Part shown: positions 10,590 to 23,100 of the stretch, one piece after another
How positions within the stretch are numbered: the first letter of the stretch is position 1
Layout of the letters: each line of letters starts with the position of its first letter
DNA from: Capniomyces stellatus
Taxonomy: Eukaryota; Kickxellomycota; Harpellomycetes; Harpellales; Legeriomycetaceae
Length of the DNA: 64,000 nucleotides
Assembly (NCBI GenBank): GCA_001661515.1
Contig: LUVW01000007.1
Location: forward strand, 888,256-952,255
Reading direction: 5' to 3'
Made by a program: the position numbers and the translations under genes
Notes under the pieces: model-generated
Seen by the model: only the letters and a program-made list of their open reading frames with translations
Told to the model about the DNA's origin: nothing
The model's database searches: none

Positions 10590-13500
10590 CCTTTGCACAG
10601 ATGCGTCTAGTTTACAAAATGTTGTGGTTAGACGCTATCGCTTTATGGTTTAGCATTAGTTTGGCTCAAGGGCTTTTTTAATTTCTTATTGTTGCAATGT
10701 TCAGTGCAATCCAAGTGCACATTTTATTTTTATCATTTATGGTGATTTTGCCCTATTGCTATTCGTGCAGTCCCTTCAAACTCTCGAAATTTTGCTCGTA
10801 ATAAAGGTTTTAATCCTTGTCGAACGCAAATTATGTTTGCTATAGTCGACGAAAGCGCAATATTTTTTTTATTGTGGTTGAAAGTATAATATTTGACGCA
10901 ATAGAATGTTTATTTCTGCGAATCCCTTTTTCAACAGTACATACTTGGCTTTGCCAAAAATAAAAAAAACTCGTATTATACGATTTTAGTCACGGAAAAT
11001 AAACTATATGAGTCAGTTTTGTTTGAAAATTGCAAGTTGTACGATGTGCTTTATATGCTTTGATCTTATTTATAGCCAACTTTGGCTACCCACTACTCTG
11101 CAACAGCTTCAATAAATACCAGTATTACATTTTCAAAGTGGTCTGTTAATATAAAAGTTAATAAAGTGTTAAAAGTAGTTGGTATATTTTTGGCCTACAA
11201 CACCCTTGAATTAATACAGTAATTCAAAGCATTTGGCTCATATTATAACAGAATAAAAGAGTAAAATTAAAACATTTGGCTTAAGCCCCCCCCCCCAAAC
11301 CGAGACCTAAAAGCTCTTGCAGTTTTCGCAATAGAAATAAAAAGCTGTTGCATCATTCAGCTCAACCTGATAAGTATTACTTTTGCTATTTATATCCTTT
11401 ATTTAGCTACCTAGCACACGTTTTCAATTCTTATTTCTTATTTCTTTTATTGACAATAATTGACACTACTCTTGGTTTACAGAGACTGTAATTTTATATT
11501 AGCTCGGGTATCTCTTTTGTAAAAGACCTTTTGCCTCGATCACAAGTATCCTTGGGTCAAATATAGCTACTTTTATACGGGAAACCAAATAGAGAGCTAC
11601 ATTTTTATGTTGACGCCAAAATAAAACCCGTCAAGTTAACTATCCACCTCCATGTGAACCTGATTTGTAAATCTGATTTTATTACTTTTGCAACCTTTTT
11701 GAGTGTATTAATTGTATTATTCTCTAATGCTCATATCCCGCTTAACTAGTACTGTAAACAATAGCAATATTTAAAACAAATACAAAACCATGTCCTATTT
11801 AATATAAAATCGTATTTTGTTTGATTTGAAAACAGACTTTAGTCAAAACTGCCCGCAAAATCTGTGATCCTATTTATAACTGTTTACAATTGTTTTTTTT
11901 AAACAAATATAAGCTCACACCTTCACTCACACATTCACTTTTTCCCTTAACACAACTTTTACAATTATTCGAATGGAAGCGCCTTTATTAGTGTCATATT
12001 TTAAATTGATTAATGCTGGGTGTTGGATATCTAACCATCGTGGTAATTGAAATAAATACCACTGTATCTCCTTGAGACACTTCGGCATCATTACCCTGGC
12101 TTTAAAGATAAGATTGGCGATAAATTAAAAATACATGAAGAAAAAGCATAAAAACTTTAAAACTTAAAAAAAAACATTAAAAGAAACGCTGAAAATGGAT
12201 TAATTGAAAATCCAAATTAAAAAAACCTTAACTATAGACTCCAAGTTTTGGACGCTTTATACTATCACTGTTCTTGGTATGCATGTTATTCTCTTAAACT
12301 ACAATCGATAACATGATATGGATTATGGAAAACAATTAAACGCAACAGAAATGCCATTATTCTTTTCGAGTAAGATGAGCAGACCTTTTACTTGGCTTTG
12401 CCAAATTTATTACATTGTAAAGAACCTTGCTGGGTTTTTGGTTGTTGGTGATTGACTATGTTTTTGTAAGTGTTAGTTTAAACTGTAGTAGGAAAGACAA
12501 CAACAGTATTTATTGGCTGGCTACAACGACATTAGTGACTACGTTAATAGCCTTATCACAAATAGTCAGATATACGCTTTATAACACAGTTGATAATAAT
12601 ATTGCCACTTTTTAGCAAGCACAAATCAGCGTAGTTTATAAAGTCAAAGAGGGGTGTGCTGCTGATGATATGTTTTCTCGTTAGAGCGATGAGTCAACTG
12701 CATTGATCTTGTTGAAACAGTTGGTAAGTAAGCCCATCCACATCTTCTTGAATGTGTTTGTCATAAGTATTAGTAATGAAAAATAAACAGGTTGTAAAAA
12801 GCTCTAGATAGTTGATGCTATTATATATAATGCTACTTTTTTTTACTGAATTGAGGTTTAACGCTTTTACTTGACAAATTGAAAGTCGTTCTATCTTGTG
12901 TTTATCATTTGCAACATTACATAAATATTACCTACTCGAATAAATAAATCTGTTGCAATTTTTTTTTCATGCTAAAAATTTGATGGTTCGGGAGATAGAG
13001 GGGGGGGGTTGCCCATTGATTTTATTTTTATTGTTTTTTTATGTTTTTAAAGATAGATGAATAGAAAAAACTAAGAAAACGTATCAACCCAGCTCAGCTC
13101 AGTAATTAATTTTTGTTAGTTTTTTTGGCCAAATTCAAAGCAAGATTTACAGTTAATTTAATTGAGTGTTTACCCTTGACTTTTGTACTAATTAATATAA
13201 TTTCACACGTTTATTCTGCGCTAAATTAAGTTAGGAGTAATTAGATGTCTAAACTGAAACAGAAAACAACCTTTCACATGGAAGGTGTTTTGGTGCAAAT
13301 ATAAAACTATTTCCCGACCTAGTATTATAAAATAATTAACTGTTAAATATATTGCTGATTTTTGAGTCAAAGTATTGCAACTTTTTTGCTGAAATATCAA
13401 ACAAACGGAGTTTTTTTATTCATGTGAGTCCCACTAAAAAAGTACAACCACTAAATACATGCATAATAATTGCAGTAAAAAAGCAAGTGATCACAGTCAG

Positions 13501-16008
13501 TGTTATTCAGATGAATGAGGATGTTTAAAAGACAGGATTGTATTATGGTTTTATCAAACTTCAACAATTTCCTCCAAGAAAGAAAACAGTGCTTCTAAAC
13601 AATTCTTTCCTCCCCTCTTCACAACGCACACACACATACGCACGCTTTCCATTTTTTTTCATTACGTTATCAAACTTTATTTTTTTTGAATTCAAAATAC
13701 CAACATTTTGCTTTTAATTCAGGCTAAATCTGGCCAATAGCAAGTCATAGTTTTGTGTTACGAGTTGGTTTACTACAGTTGATAGACTGATTTTATATAT
13801 GTAGCTGAAATTGAACACTAGTCCCTGGTTGTTTCAAGCAGTCTCCAGGTGTATCGTTTTATTTTTATTTTTGTTGATATAAGTGTATCGCCTTTTGCAT
13901 TATTCAACCCAGCCTGTTGTTACAATCTTATATAGTTGCTAGTTATGACCAAAACCTGGCTCATGCCATAGCAAAACAACTCGATTTTTTAATTTAATCA
14001 ATATATATACACTGCCATCGATTATTTCAAGTTTGGATATCGAAACTTAATCCTGCTTGGCCGTTAATTTCCATAAAAAAAATACGTGTATAAAAAAACA
14101 AAAAAAAATTGCTTTTACTACTTTATAGAGTTGACAAGTTACAAATTAGTTGTACTTTAACAATAATTGAAGCTACAGAAATCGAGATGATACCTGTGTA
14201 AAACAAATACAAGCTATTTAAAAGGCCAATTAACAACACAGAGCGGCGGAGAAGGCTGCGCTAATTTGTCTGATTGCTTTACTCGATTACTAAATATTTT
14301 AGGAATTTTGTCAAAACAAAAAAAAAAGCCAATAGAATAAAAAGAAACATTTATTGAGTTTAAGCAAACCAAACCTATTTTTTATTATTATGAAAAAACC
14401 AGACTTTGATACATTGGAAACCCTTGATAATGCGTTTTTATTAATAGTAATGGCTTTTTTCTTTCTCCCCTATTATATTGATTGTAGGGTCAAGCAGAGC
14501 TATTACTAAGCAACCTTGTTTACTGAGATAAAAATAAAAAAAAAAACAAATTGTCAAGACAAAAATGCTTTTTACGCAGTTAAAGTGTGAATATTTGTTT
14601 TGAAACAAATTCAACGTCAAATTTTGTGTTGTCAGACCTAATATGCTTGGGTAATTGTGCACAACCTGTCAGTTGTGGTATAAATAAATACAAATGAGTC
14701 CCAAAACGTACATTTCAGCCATTAAGGACCAATGGTTTATGACCAAATTAGTCAAGTGGTTTTCATTAACGAAAGAATCGAAAAATACCGACTTGTTATC
14801 ACCTCAATCATTTTAATATACGGCCAACTCCTACTTTTTTATTGCTAGGTCAACGTCCTATTTTTACCATAATTTAATGTGAGGGTTACTTTGATAAATA
14901 TAAAAAAGAATTGGAGCAAAAGAAAGAAGGAAACAAGGAGAAAAAAAAACAAAGAAATGAGTTTACAAAGGTGGATATAAAAGTTGCTTAACCAACCAAC
15001 CACCCATTTTAACAAATTGCTTACCTAATTATCCCGCTTTAAGCAATGGTTTATAAGCAAAAGAGGGAAAAGTAAAAAGGGAAAAGACGTTTTAGAAGAA
15101 TCTGTTTTAAAAGTTTATTTCAGGAAAAAAGTGTTATTTTATTACATTTTTATTTATTTATGTGATTTGTTGGCAAGAGAGTCGACAAGTGTTGTATTTT
15201 ACATTCAGAAATCAACTAGGCTAGTAGCCGAATTAGATGTCACAACAGTGTATTGCTATTCTATTTTTTCGACCCTACATCTCTTTGTTTATAACGCTTA
15301 TTTAAATTGAATTTGCTTTGGCATGATTGTTAAAGATAGCATTGGTTTGATAAAAATAATGATGGTATTTTGACCATTAATTTAAAAACAGTTTGATAAT
15401 TCATTAAAAATAAAATAAGTTCATTTCAGCAACAAAAAAGAAAAAGAAATCATCGATGACTGTTGGATAAAACGGATTGATCACCCGTTAAGCTAATTGA
15501 TTCGGATCAAGCTCGATGAAAAAGTAAAAAAGAAAAAAAGATGATTTGGATTAACAATACATGAAATTCAGTAATAAAAAAACACAAGTTCAAAAAAGAA
15601 TTACCCATGTTTACTGACTTTGGGTTAAAACAAAAAGTGTTTTTAATTGAAACAAGTGCTGAGTAAAAAGCAGTTGAAAAATTTTCAGTTAATGTAAGGA
15701 CTACAATTAGTATAAAACGAGTAAAGTATACATTATACATTGTATTGATAGTCACAAGAGTTTTTTTTCATTTACTTTGTATTTTTTTTATAAGAATAAG
15801 GACAGGGACTTGAATCACCTAGACTAAATTAGTGTTGCTAAACTTAAATTAATCTTTTTTTTTTCTTCTCCCCTTTAACAACTGCACTGCCAGTGTAAAA
15901 AAAAAAACCAGTCGATTAATATTAAATACTTACTATTTAAATATCTTTTTAATCTAAAAGTAAAAAAAATCAAAGTGAAATAGTACTGGAACTTGTAATT
16001 TTGAAAAA
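10590..16008. other. 5.4 kb A+T-rich gene desert
   Basis: No open frame here looks like protein: all are short, hydrophobic or Phe/Ile/Asn-rich by composition, and mostly lack an ATG. I saw no tRNA B-box. There are homopolymer runs (C-run at 11287-11296, G-run near 13005) and a 17-nt motif containing the inverted repeat TTGGC-TTT-GCCAA that occurs twice (10942-10958 and 12389-12405). The region separates the divergent HMG-box and permease genes, so it carries at least their promoters. Confidence 0.6.
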
Positions 16009-17538
16009 ATGGTCAACTTTCGTGCTATATGGAAGCAGTTTGGTAACAGGAAAAACATTGATTTGACTGTTCACCAAAATGAAACTTCTGGAATGAAAAA
16101 GATCCTGGGGCCAATTGATTTAACATTCATTGGGATTGGATGTATTATCGGAACAGGTATCTTTGTCCTGACAGGAAAAGCTGCTGCAATAAACGCAGGA
16201 CCTGCCGTTGCTATTTCGTTTGTGATTGCAGGTATTGTCTCGGGTCTATCAGCATTTTCTTACTCGGAAATGGCGTGCATGGTTCCAGTATCCGGATCAG
16301 CTTATAGTTACACGGTCGCCACAATGGGAGAGTTGCTAGGATGGATGGTCGGATGGGATTTGTTGTTGGAATACTTGGTTGGTGCTGCTACAGTTGCTGT
16401 TGGATGGTCAGGCTATTTGGTGAAGTTCTTTTCAAACGTGTTTAATGTAAAACTAAACGAAGCAACAGTTACTTCTCCATTGTACTTTGAAAGCAGCACA
16501 TCATCGTTCAAAATTAAAGAAGGAGCAATTATCAATGTTCCAGCTATGCTAATCACCCTTGTCATCACCGCTGTTCTTGTTGTTGGTATAAAAGAGTCTA
16601 CTATGGTCAATAACATCATTGTTGTTATTAAGGTGCTTGTGATTCTTATATTTATTTTTGGTAGCATCAGATTTGTTGACACAACCAATTACACACCATT
16701 TATTCCTGAAGAAAAGGACGGCCAGTTTGGTGTTGTTGGAATCATCAAAGGAGCACAAAAAGTATTCTTTGCCTACATCGGGTTTGACGCAGTATCTACA
16801 GCAGCTCAAGAGGCTAAAAACGCACAACGCGATCTGCCTATCGGAATCATCGCGTCATTGCTTGTCTGTACTGTACTTTACATTGCTGTCTCCATTGTTA
16901 TTACCGGAATCAAACCATACTACACACTCGATAATCCTGCGCCAATCTCATCATCTTTGGAATCATTCCCAGGAACACGATGGATGAGAATCTTGATCGA
17001 TATCGGTGCCTTGGCCGGATTAACATCAGTAATTCTTATTCTGCTAATGGGTCAACCACGTCTGTTTATGACTATGGCCAACGATGGCCTGCTCCCACCA
17101 ATGTTTGCAAGACTTCACCCAAGATTCAAAACACCATATTACCCAACTATACTAGCAGGTCTTATTTGTGCAGCCTTGTCCGGATTCCTTCCAGTAGACG
17201 TTCTTGGTGATATGACATCGGTTGGTACTTTGCTCGCTTTCTTCTTTGTCAACGTTGGTGTAATGGTGCTCAGATTCACCGATCCACACAGAATTCGTCC
17301 ATTTAAGGTATTCCTTGGCCCATACGTCATTCCACCACTCGGTGCCATTATCGCTATCACACTCATCGCTTTCTCAGGCATTGATACAATCTTACGTTTG
17401 ATAATCTGGATGGCGATTGGTCTTGCTGTATACTTCTGCTATGGCTTCAGACACTCAAAGATTGGAACCGAGGAGTCTATGGAAGAGTACTATGCTGCCA
17501 ATCCTAACACTGCCGAAGAGAAGACCTCTAAAGTCTAA
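16009..17538 (+). CDS. Amino-acid permease, APC superfamily (CAT/YfnA-like)
   Basis: A 509-residue polytopic membrane protein predicted to import amino acids, probably cationic or broad-range, across the plasma or vacuolar membrane. The N-terminal segment ILGPIDLTFIGIGCIIGTGI carries the GxG(I/C)IGxGIF signature of APC transporters in TM1. GPAVAISFVIAGIVSGLSAF and YSEMACMVPVSGSAYSYT follow in TM2-3, and FFAYIGFDAVSTAAQEAKN marks TM6-7 of the CAT subgroup. About 12 hydrophobic segments are visible, the bacterial YfnA/CAT arrangement rather than the 14-TM animal CAT. The gene has no intron although most long genes here do, and no targeting extension is apparent. Length is normal for the family. 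The short C-terminal tail is acidic. Family confident; substrate and cellular location inferred. Confidence 0.92.
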   Translation: MVNFRAIWKQFGNRKNIDLTVHQNETSGMKKILGPIDLTFIGIGCIIGTGIFVLTGKAAAINAGPAVAISFVIAGIVSGLSAFSYSEMACMVPVSGSAYSYTVATMGELLGWMVGWDLLLEYLVGAATVAVGWSGYLVKFFSNVFNVKLNEATVTSPLYFESSTSSFKIKEGAIINVPAMLITLVITAVLVVGIKESTMVNNIIVVIKVLVILIFIFGSIRFVDTTNYTPFIPEEKDGQFGVVGIIKGAQKVFFAYIGFDAVSTAAQEAKNAQRDLPIGIIASLLVCTVLYIAVSIVITGIKPYYTLDNPAPISSSLESFPGTRWMRILIDIGALAGLTSVILILLMGQPRLFMTMANDGLLPPMFARLHPRFKTPYYPTILAGLICAALSGFLPVDVLGDMTSVGTLLAFFFVNVGVMVLRFTDPHRIRPFKVFLGPYVIPPLGAIIAITLIAFSGIDTILRLIIWMAIGLAVYFCYGFRHSKIGTEESMEEYYAANPNTAEEKTSKV

Positions 17539-18281
17539 TTTGTTTCTTTTTGGCAAGATCTTTTTCCCTCCAACTTTACACTAACAGGGGGGGGGGGAGA
17601 TAACAGATTTTATAATTTACATTTACAAATTTTTTTTGTTATTTTTTATTTAATTGAGATAATTAACTAATAAACTTCTTAATAATTCACGGTCCTCGAT
17701 AATAGTTTAATTACAAACGCTTAGTCCCTCACTAAATTACTTTAACAGTTGAAAATAATGTTCAGAAAAAAAAAATCAATAATTTTTGACCTTTTATTTA
17801 ATCTTTTCTGTTTAATTCGTTTTATTTTATTTTCTGTATACTAATTTTTTTATTATAAAAAAAATGAACCAGGTATTAATTCCCAATGAAAGGCCGTTTT
17901 ATTTTTTTATTTTTTAATGGTCGTTATTGAGAATTGATTGCCCAACAAAAAAAAATATCTTGGAAAATAAATTCAATAAAAAAAAGTTTGAAAAAAAAAA
18001 AGTTGCATTGGTGATTATAACCGAAGAAAAACGAACAGGTAATCCAAGTAGTGACATTAAGCGTTATAGACATATTCGGAATTGAAAGACCTGTTCTGAA
18101 TCAAGCTTAGTTTGTATCAAAAGTAATTAAACTTGCAAAAGAGCATACACTCCAATCCAGATATAATTTCTAAGCGGTTAAAACTTGGTATCTAGAAAAC
18201 ACGCACATAGTCCACACTGCTACGCGACAAGTTGTAGTATAAAACAAAATAAAATCAGATCAATACTGTGAATAATCCAAA
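17539..18281. other. Intergenic region, permease to TRM6
   Basis: About 740 nt of A+T-rich sequence with a nine- to ten-G run at 17587-17596 and poly-A and poly-T runs. No coding or RNA feature seen. It holds the permease 3' end and the TRM6 promoter, since both genes run rightward. Confidence 0.7.
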
Positions 18282-20782
18282 ATGGCTACTTTATCCAGTT
18301 CGATTATTAAAGCTGGCGATTCGATTATAATCAAAATGCCCAGTGGAAATTCAAAAATAATCAAAATCGAGGCAAAAAGGTAACAACTTAAATTTCAACA
18401 TTTACTTCTATGGAGTTTCATTTTAGTCAAACCTGTGCATAAAAATCACACATTGCAATTCACACGTCAAAAAAAATACACGTTTCAAGAAGAAAGATTC
18501 TTACTTTCGAGTTTTCTTATACCAGTTTAATATCCAAATACTCTAATCGCCAATATATTAAAATCTGTAAAATGCGCATTGTAGAAACATTGATTTGGGC
18601 AAATTTGGAAATTTCAAAACAGACAACCTTTTAAACATGCCGTTTGGACAATGTTTTGAAATATACGGGGACGGCGAGCTGAAGCCGATCACCAACACCG
18701 ATATGACCAGCGTTGGTAAGCATTTACTAAAACCCGCAGCCTACTAACAACATTATTTGGCTGGATTGAATTTAACACATTTTCTTGAGAGGTTTCCAGT
18801 GAAAGCTGTCTGAACATGAACATGAACATGAACATAAACATACATGAATACATATATAATCAGAGGAGACTGGGGCAAATAACCAGGAGATCTTTGATAA
18901 CAACGAGGGTCAGAAGATTAGCCAGAGTGAGATTGAAGTAATGAAAAAGCAGAATAAAGGTGGACATGAAAGTGCGTTAGTAAGTAAAAGTGAATTGATG
19001 TATTCATATTATGGCAGACCATTCTGGCGGATTGAAAGATCCGATTTTTGTAATATTTATTGAAAACTCGGACAGTTGTTTGTATTTTCAATTATCAATA
19101 CCAACAACATCATTGTCAACAACATCAACAACAGCATTATCAACAACAACAAAAATGTGATTATAAATATCAACAACTCTATGAATAGGAGATAATTAGA
19201 ACAATTGCAGAGAACAATGTGTCATTTGAGAAAAAAACCGAATTCTCCAAGTCAAAGTATCTTAAGCGCAAAGAGAAAAAGTAAGTTATAGATATGCATT
19301 TACCAACTTATTCCTTGATTTGAATACTAATCATTTATAAACTATCGGTTGTGTAGATTTAGCAAACAGTTCATACCGCTTGAGCCAAATGTCTACAACA
19401 TCTGCGAACATTTTTTTAACAAGTCGCCTGAAAAGATCAGGTAACATCACGATTCATAGCAAGCAATCCATAATTATATTATGCACATTTATTTTCATGT
19501 TTTGACAGGCGATTTTTCAAGCTGGGCTAACAGGTTCTATGCTTTAAACATATAGCAACATTCGTCAAGACACCATTTCACAGATTTTAAGTATGGCCAA
19601 TGTATACGAGTCTTCAAGAATGCTGGTTGTCGACAATACCCAAGGAATGATTGTAGCAAGCATGATGTCGCGTATTACAGGTGAATACACACGTCGTATT
19701 GATTTTTGTTTGTGCTTGATGATGCTGACAGCTGTCTGTCAGTCAATATAGCAAAGATACCCGTTTGTTTATACGTTCAAAATCACTGTAGATAAAAAAT
19801 TGTGTTAATTCTGGAATTAACTTTTTTGGATTTAATATAGATGGCGTTGTTTTTGGACTACATGACGGGTCAAATAGCAATTATGATATACTCAACTATA
19901 TGAATATGACAGAGGCCCAAAAGAGCTCGCTTTATACTCTTTCTTGGTCGAGACTGAATCATGTTATAGGTGTGTATACATTTTCACTATATATACATTT
20001 CTGTCCACCTCATGGGAGTTACAAATAAAATGTGTTACCACCACAAACAACCTACTTTAATAGAACCTTTCACCGAAGTACTGCAGGAAAACCCAAATGA
20101 AAACGACATTAAAGGGAATCTGAGACGCCAACGTGCTCACGCATTGCTTAGCAAGACACTCACTGTACTGAGAAGTGAACCATTTGATAGGTAACATACG
20201 AGCCTAAATCTAAATCTACACACATACTGATTGTTTGTTTATTTTTCAAATCAAAGTACTTTTTTTCTTGCAAATGGTTTAGCCATATTTACACACGTAC
20301 ACAGAAATTTGAATTAATTCCGAATCAACTGCATTGTGTTAATTTTTGTTTTTTGTTTTTGAATTATTACAGTCTAGTGATTTCTACCAGCTACGACGCT
20401 CTCTCCGTTTTAAAAAGACTTTTGGGCTTTGTTGGAGGCTCAAGGACTATTGTTCTGTATAGTCCACACAAAGAGGCAAGTTCCGTGATTCATTTACAAA
20501 CACCGGTTCAAACTAGCCTTGTGATTATGAAAGTTAACTTGTTTTCACTACCTAAACATTTATTTATAGACCCTGATCAGTTCTTTTGAATTTATGAGGG
20601 CATCGCCAGAGTTTTTGAATGTTAGAATTTCAGAAAGTTGGCTCAGAGAATACCAAGTTTTGCCAGGACGAACACACCCAATGATGTCTATGTCTAGCAG
20701 CGGTGGATTTATTCTGTCTGCAATCAGAGTTCTTGCATCGCCAATTGTTCCTTCAAAGAAACAAAAAGGGTCGACTAATTAG
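18282..20782 (+). CDS. TRM6: tRNA (adenine-58-N1) methyltransferase non-catalytic subunit TRM6
   Basis: TRM6 (Gcd10) pairs with the catalytic subunit TRM61 in a heterotetramer that makes m1A58 in tRNA, including initiator tRNA, in the nucleus. Ten exons join in phase to 405 residues: 18282-18379, 18585-18715, 18864-18979, 19189-19280, 19357-19440, 19556-19680, 19841-19969, 20064-20190, 20373-20475, 20570-20782. Family landmarks appear in order: GDSIIIKMPSG; GKFGNFKTDNLLNMPFGQ; the FEKKTEFSKSKYLKRKEKK motif; a Rossmann-like half with MANVYESSRMLVVDNTQGM; and the C-terminal ESWLREYQVLPGRTHPMMSM with SSSGGFILS. No SAM-binding catalytic signature is expected in this subunit. Intron 9 starts with GCAAGT instead of GT. 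Intron 3 contains a CAA-rich tract. TRM61 is not in this window. Confidence 0.95.
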
Positions 20783-21288
20783 CTTAGTTTCAACAAAATT
20801 CAAGTATAGTATACATCATTTCTACCAAAGTGGTTCCAGCGCTTTCTTCTCTCTGCTCTATGATGTTTGAAGTCGTTTATTGGCTGTTGGGGTTTCAACG
20901 TACCGCTTTTAGAAGGGCTGACTGTGTACACATATCGTAGTTTTTATATTTATAATTTTATTTACATCAACTATGCCTTTAATTTAAATGTTAACCGGAA
21001 GCGTCAAGTTGTTTGGTTTAGTTTGGTGCTAAAACTGCCTTTTTATTATTATTGTAAGTGTAATTCCGGGGTGGGGGGTTCTACTACACAATTTCAATGT
21101 AAGTGATTGTATGTATCACAATAAGACTTTATAGTTGAACATAACCAACTGATATTAACCAACTCATAATTAGCTTAGTTTAAAAACAAATATGCCTTTG
21201 AGACGGGAGAAAATAATTTAATAATGCTACAAGTACATTTATTAATATAAGTTGATACAGTTTAAAAAAAAATCAACGCTAGGCTGTT
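20783..21288. other. Convergent intergenic region, TRM6 / AAGAB
   Basis: About 500 nt between two 3' ends; A+T rich with one G-run near 21070. A 79-codon plus-strand frame (20867-21106) is Tyr/Phe-rich and looks non-coding. No RNA gene recognised. Confidence 0.7.
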
Positions 21289-22824
21289 CTAAGCCATTTG
21301 AGACGAGTATGCTACGGCAATCTTTGCGGCTTCCAATCGGCGCTCAACAAGCGGGAGTTGGCGAAGACGTTTGTGTAGTTTTCTAAGCCTTAAAATCACA
21401 TTCTCAATTGATTCCATTGGGTCTTCAACAACAGTAATGCTGTCTACGTCTGGAAAAAGTTGGTCGGTAAGTTTGAATATGTCCTTTTCATCAAACTGCG
21501 ACACAATTCTTTCCCAATCGTCGTCATATATACTGTAATCAACTTCGCCATCGCTGCAAAGGTAAGCTGCCAGTCTTTGGGATGTAATTCCAAATACATT
21601 GAACTGCATCTTTGCTATTGCATCATTGCGAATCCAGCCACCTAAAAGGTCAGGGGTAACACGTAACCCCGCTTCGAGTCCTGACTGTCCTGGTGCATCG
21701 TAGCGTTGAACAGAATACATGAACGACCAAAAGTGCTGCTCAAAAGCAAGCAGAATGTGAAGGTAATTGTTATACCCAATTTCTGGGTTTATCTGGTCGG
21801 GCTTGGTTACTAGCTTCGTGCTTGGGAATGTCAATGAGGCTGGTTCGTACATTTTAATCAAGTCAACATACTCCCAGCTGTTTTCAAGACACACAGTGCC
21901 ATAATCTTGCTGCTTATGAATGCTTAGTCGGTTAAACAGGTTTGCCGGTTTTGTAGGGTTGTTAACACATAGACACAGTCCTATCTTGTGGTCTGATGCA
22001 AACTTGGCCCAGAATTCATATTGCTTAAATGTATCTGGCTATATTTATTAATTATCAAATTTAGATATGATTGCAGATATAAATACAAACCATTATTTGG
22101 TAGTTTATAGTTGTTCATGTTCGGCATTGTTTTATTGCCATTGTCGAAAAAATAATAACGCTTTTGTTGTTTAGAAACAATAGTCAGGTTGATAGCCAAC
22201 TTTTGACGTTTCTCTCCTCTACATCCGTTAGGATATCGGTGGTGCCGTCAAAAAGAAAATTGTGAAAATAATATAAAATAGATTACCTGATGTGCATCAA
22301 AAACAAAAATGATAGCGTCCACCGAGTTTCCTAACCTATATTGATCTTCGACTGGACTCGTTAAAAACTTGTCGGTTTTACTAGTTTCGTGTATCCATAT
22401 CTGGATATTAAAGTCGTAATAAACCGTTTGATGGGTCCATTGTATCGGTTTGTATTTTAAGCTAAAAGTCGTGTTACTAGTTATCTGGACATTCTCATCT
22501 ATATATTCGGGTGTTTTGCCAAATGCCTCTACAAATATTGGCAAATTTTAGTATTGTTTATTAAATAAAGCGCTTGAAATGTGTTTGTAAACTTATATAG
22601 AGGCGTGCGGTGATGTCATTCAGTGCAACTTAAAGGATAGGAAGTGAGCATTGTATCAAGTAGTACTTTTACAGATAAGATTTACAAAACTATGCATTTG
22701 TTTGGATTGATATGAGCTGATTCTTACCTTGAATCAACCTTTTTTTGCCAACGTTCTTTTTTCCAACAACCAGGGCTATGTTTTCAAAGTTCTGGATTAA
22801 TTCTGAATTGAACGCTTCTGTCAT
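21289..22824 (-). CDS. Alpha/gamma-adaptin-binding protein p34 (AAGAB/Irc6 family)
   Basis: Proteins of this family chaperone assembly of clathrin adaptor complexes AP-1 and AP-2 in the cytosol. Three exons in phase (22824-22728, 22528-22287, 22038-21289) give about 362 residues. The N-terminus is a Ras-like fold with a degenerate P-loop, ALVVGKKNVGKKRLIQ, at residues 18-33, then SVDAIIFVFDAHQ and KIGLCLCVNNPTKPANL, which correspond to the G-domain strands of AAGAB. The C-terminal helix ENVILRLRKLHKRLRQLPLV followed by ERRLEAAKIAVAYSSQ matches the conserved end (F..L..lk....LP...R...A..VA.AF). The second intron is taken as one 248-nt intron because joining FDAHQ directly to PDTFKQYEFW preserves family spacing; short open frames inside it have stops. 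The gene converges with TRM6. Confidence 0.82.
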
Positions 22825-23060
22825 TTTTAACTAAAATCGATCTTTACTTTCTAGCTCGACTGTAATCAATAAAAGTTTATTTTCGCAATATGCGTGTGAT
22901 AGCATTAAGCTTTGCTTTCTAGAGAGGATTTATAAATTGTATAAATTGTTTGGCTGGCTGTATACACAAGTTCAAAGTTTAGATTAAGTGTTTACCAACT
23001 TGAATTGAACTAGATTGAATTTAATTGAATTTTAGCTTTAGAATTAGTAATAGTATTAGA

Positions 23061-23100
23061 GTTAAAGTTAAAGTTAAAGTTAAAGTTAAAGTTAAAGTTA
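23061..23100. repeat. Tandem hexamer repeat (GTTAAA)n, about 6.7 copies
   Basis: Forty bases of perfect GTTAAA repeats inside the divergent AAGAB/NPR3 promoter region. A microsatellite; no function is evident. Confidence 0.95.

Noticed and set aside
22037..22286. Extra small exon inside the second AAGAB intron
   Set aside because: Frames such as DVEERNVKSW hit a stop or break phase, while direct joining of flanking exons preserves AAGAB spacing.
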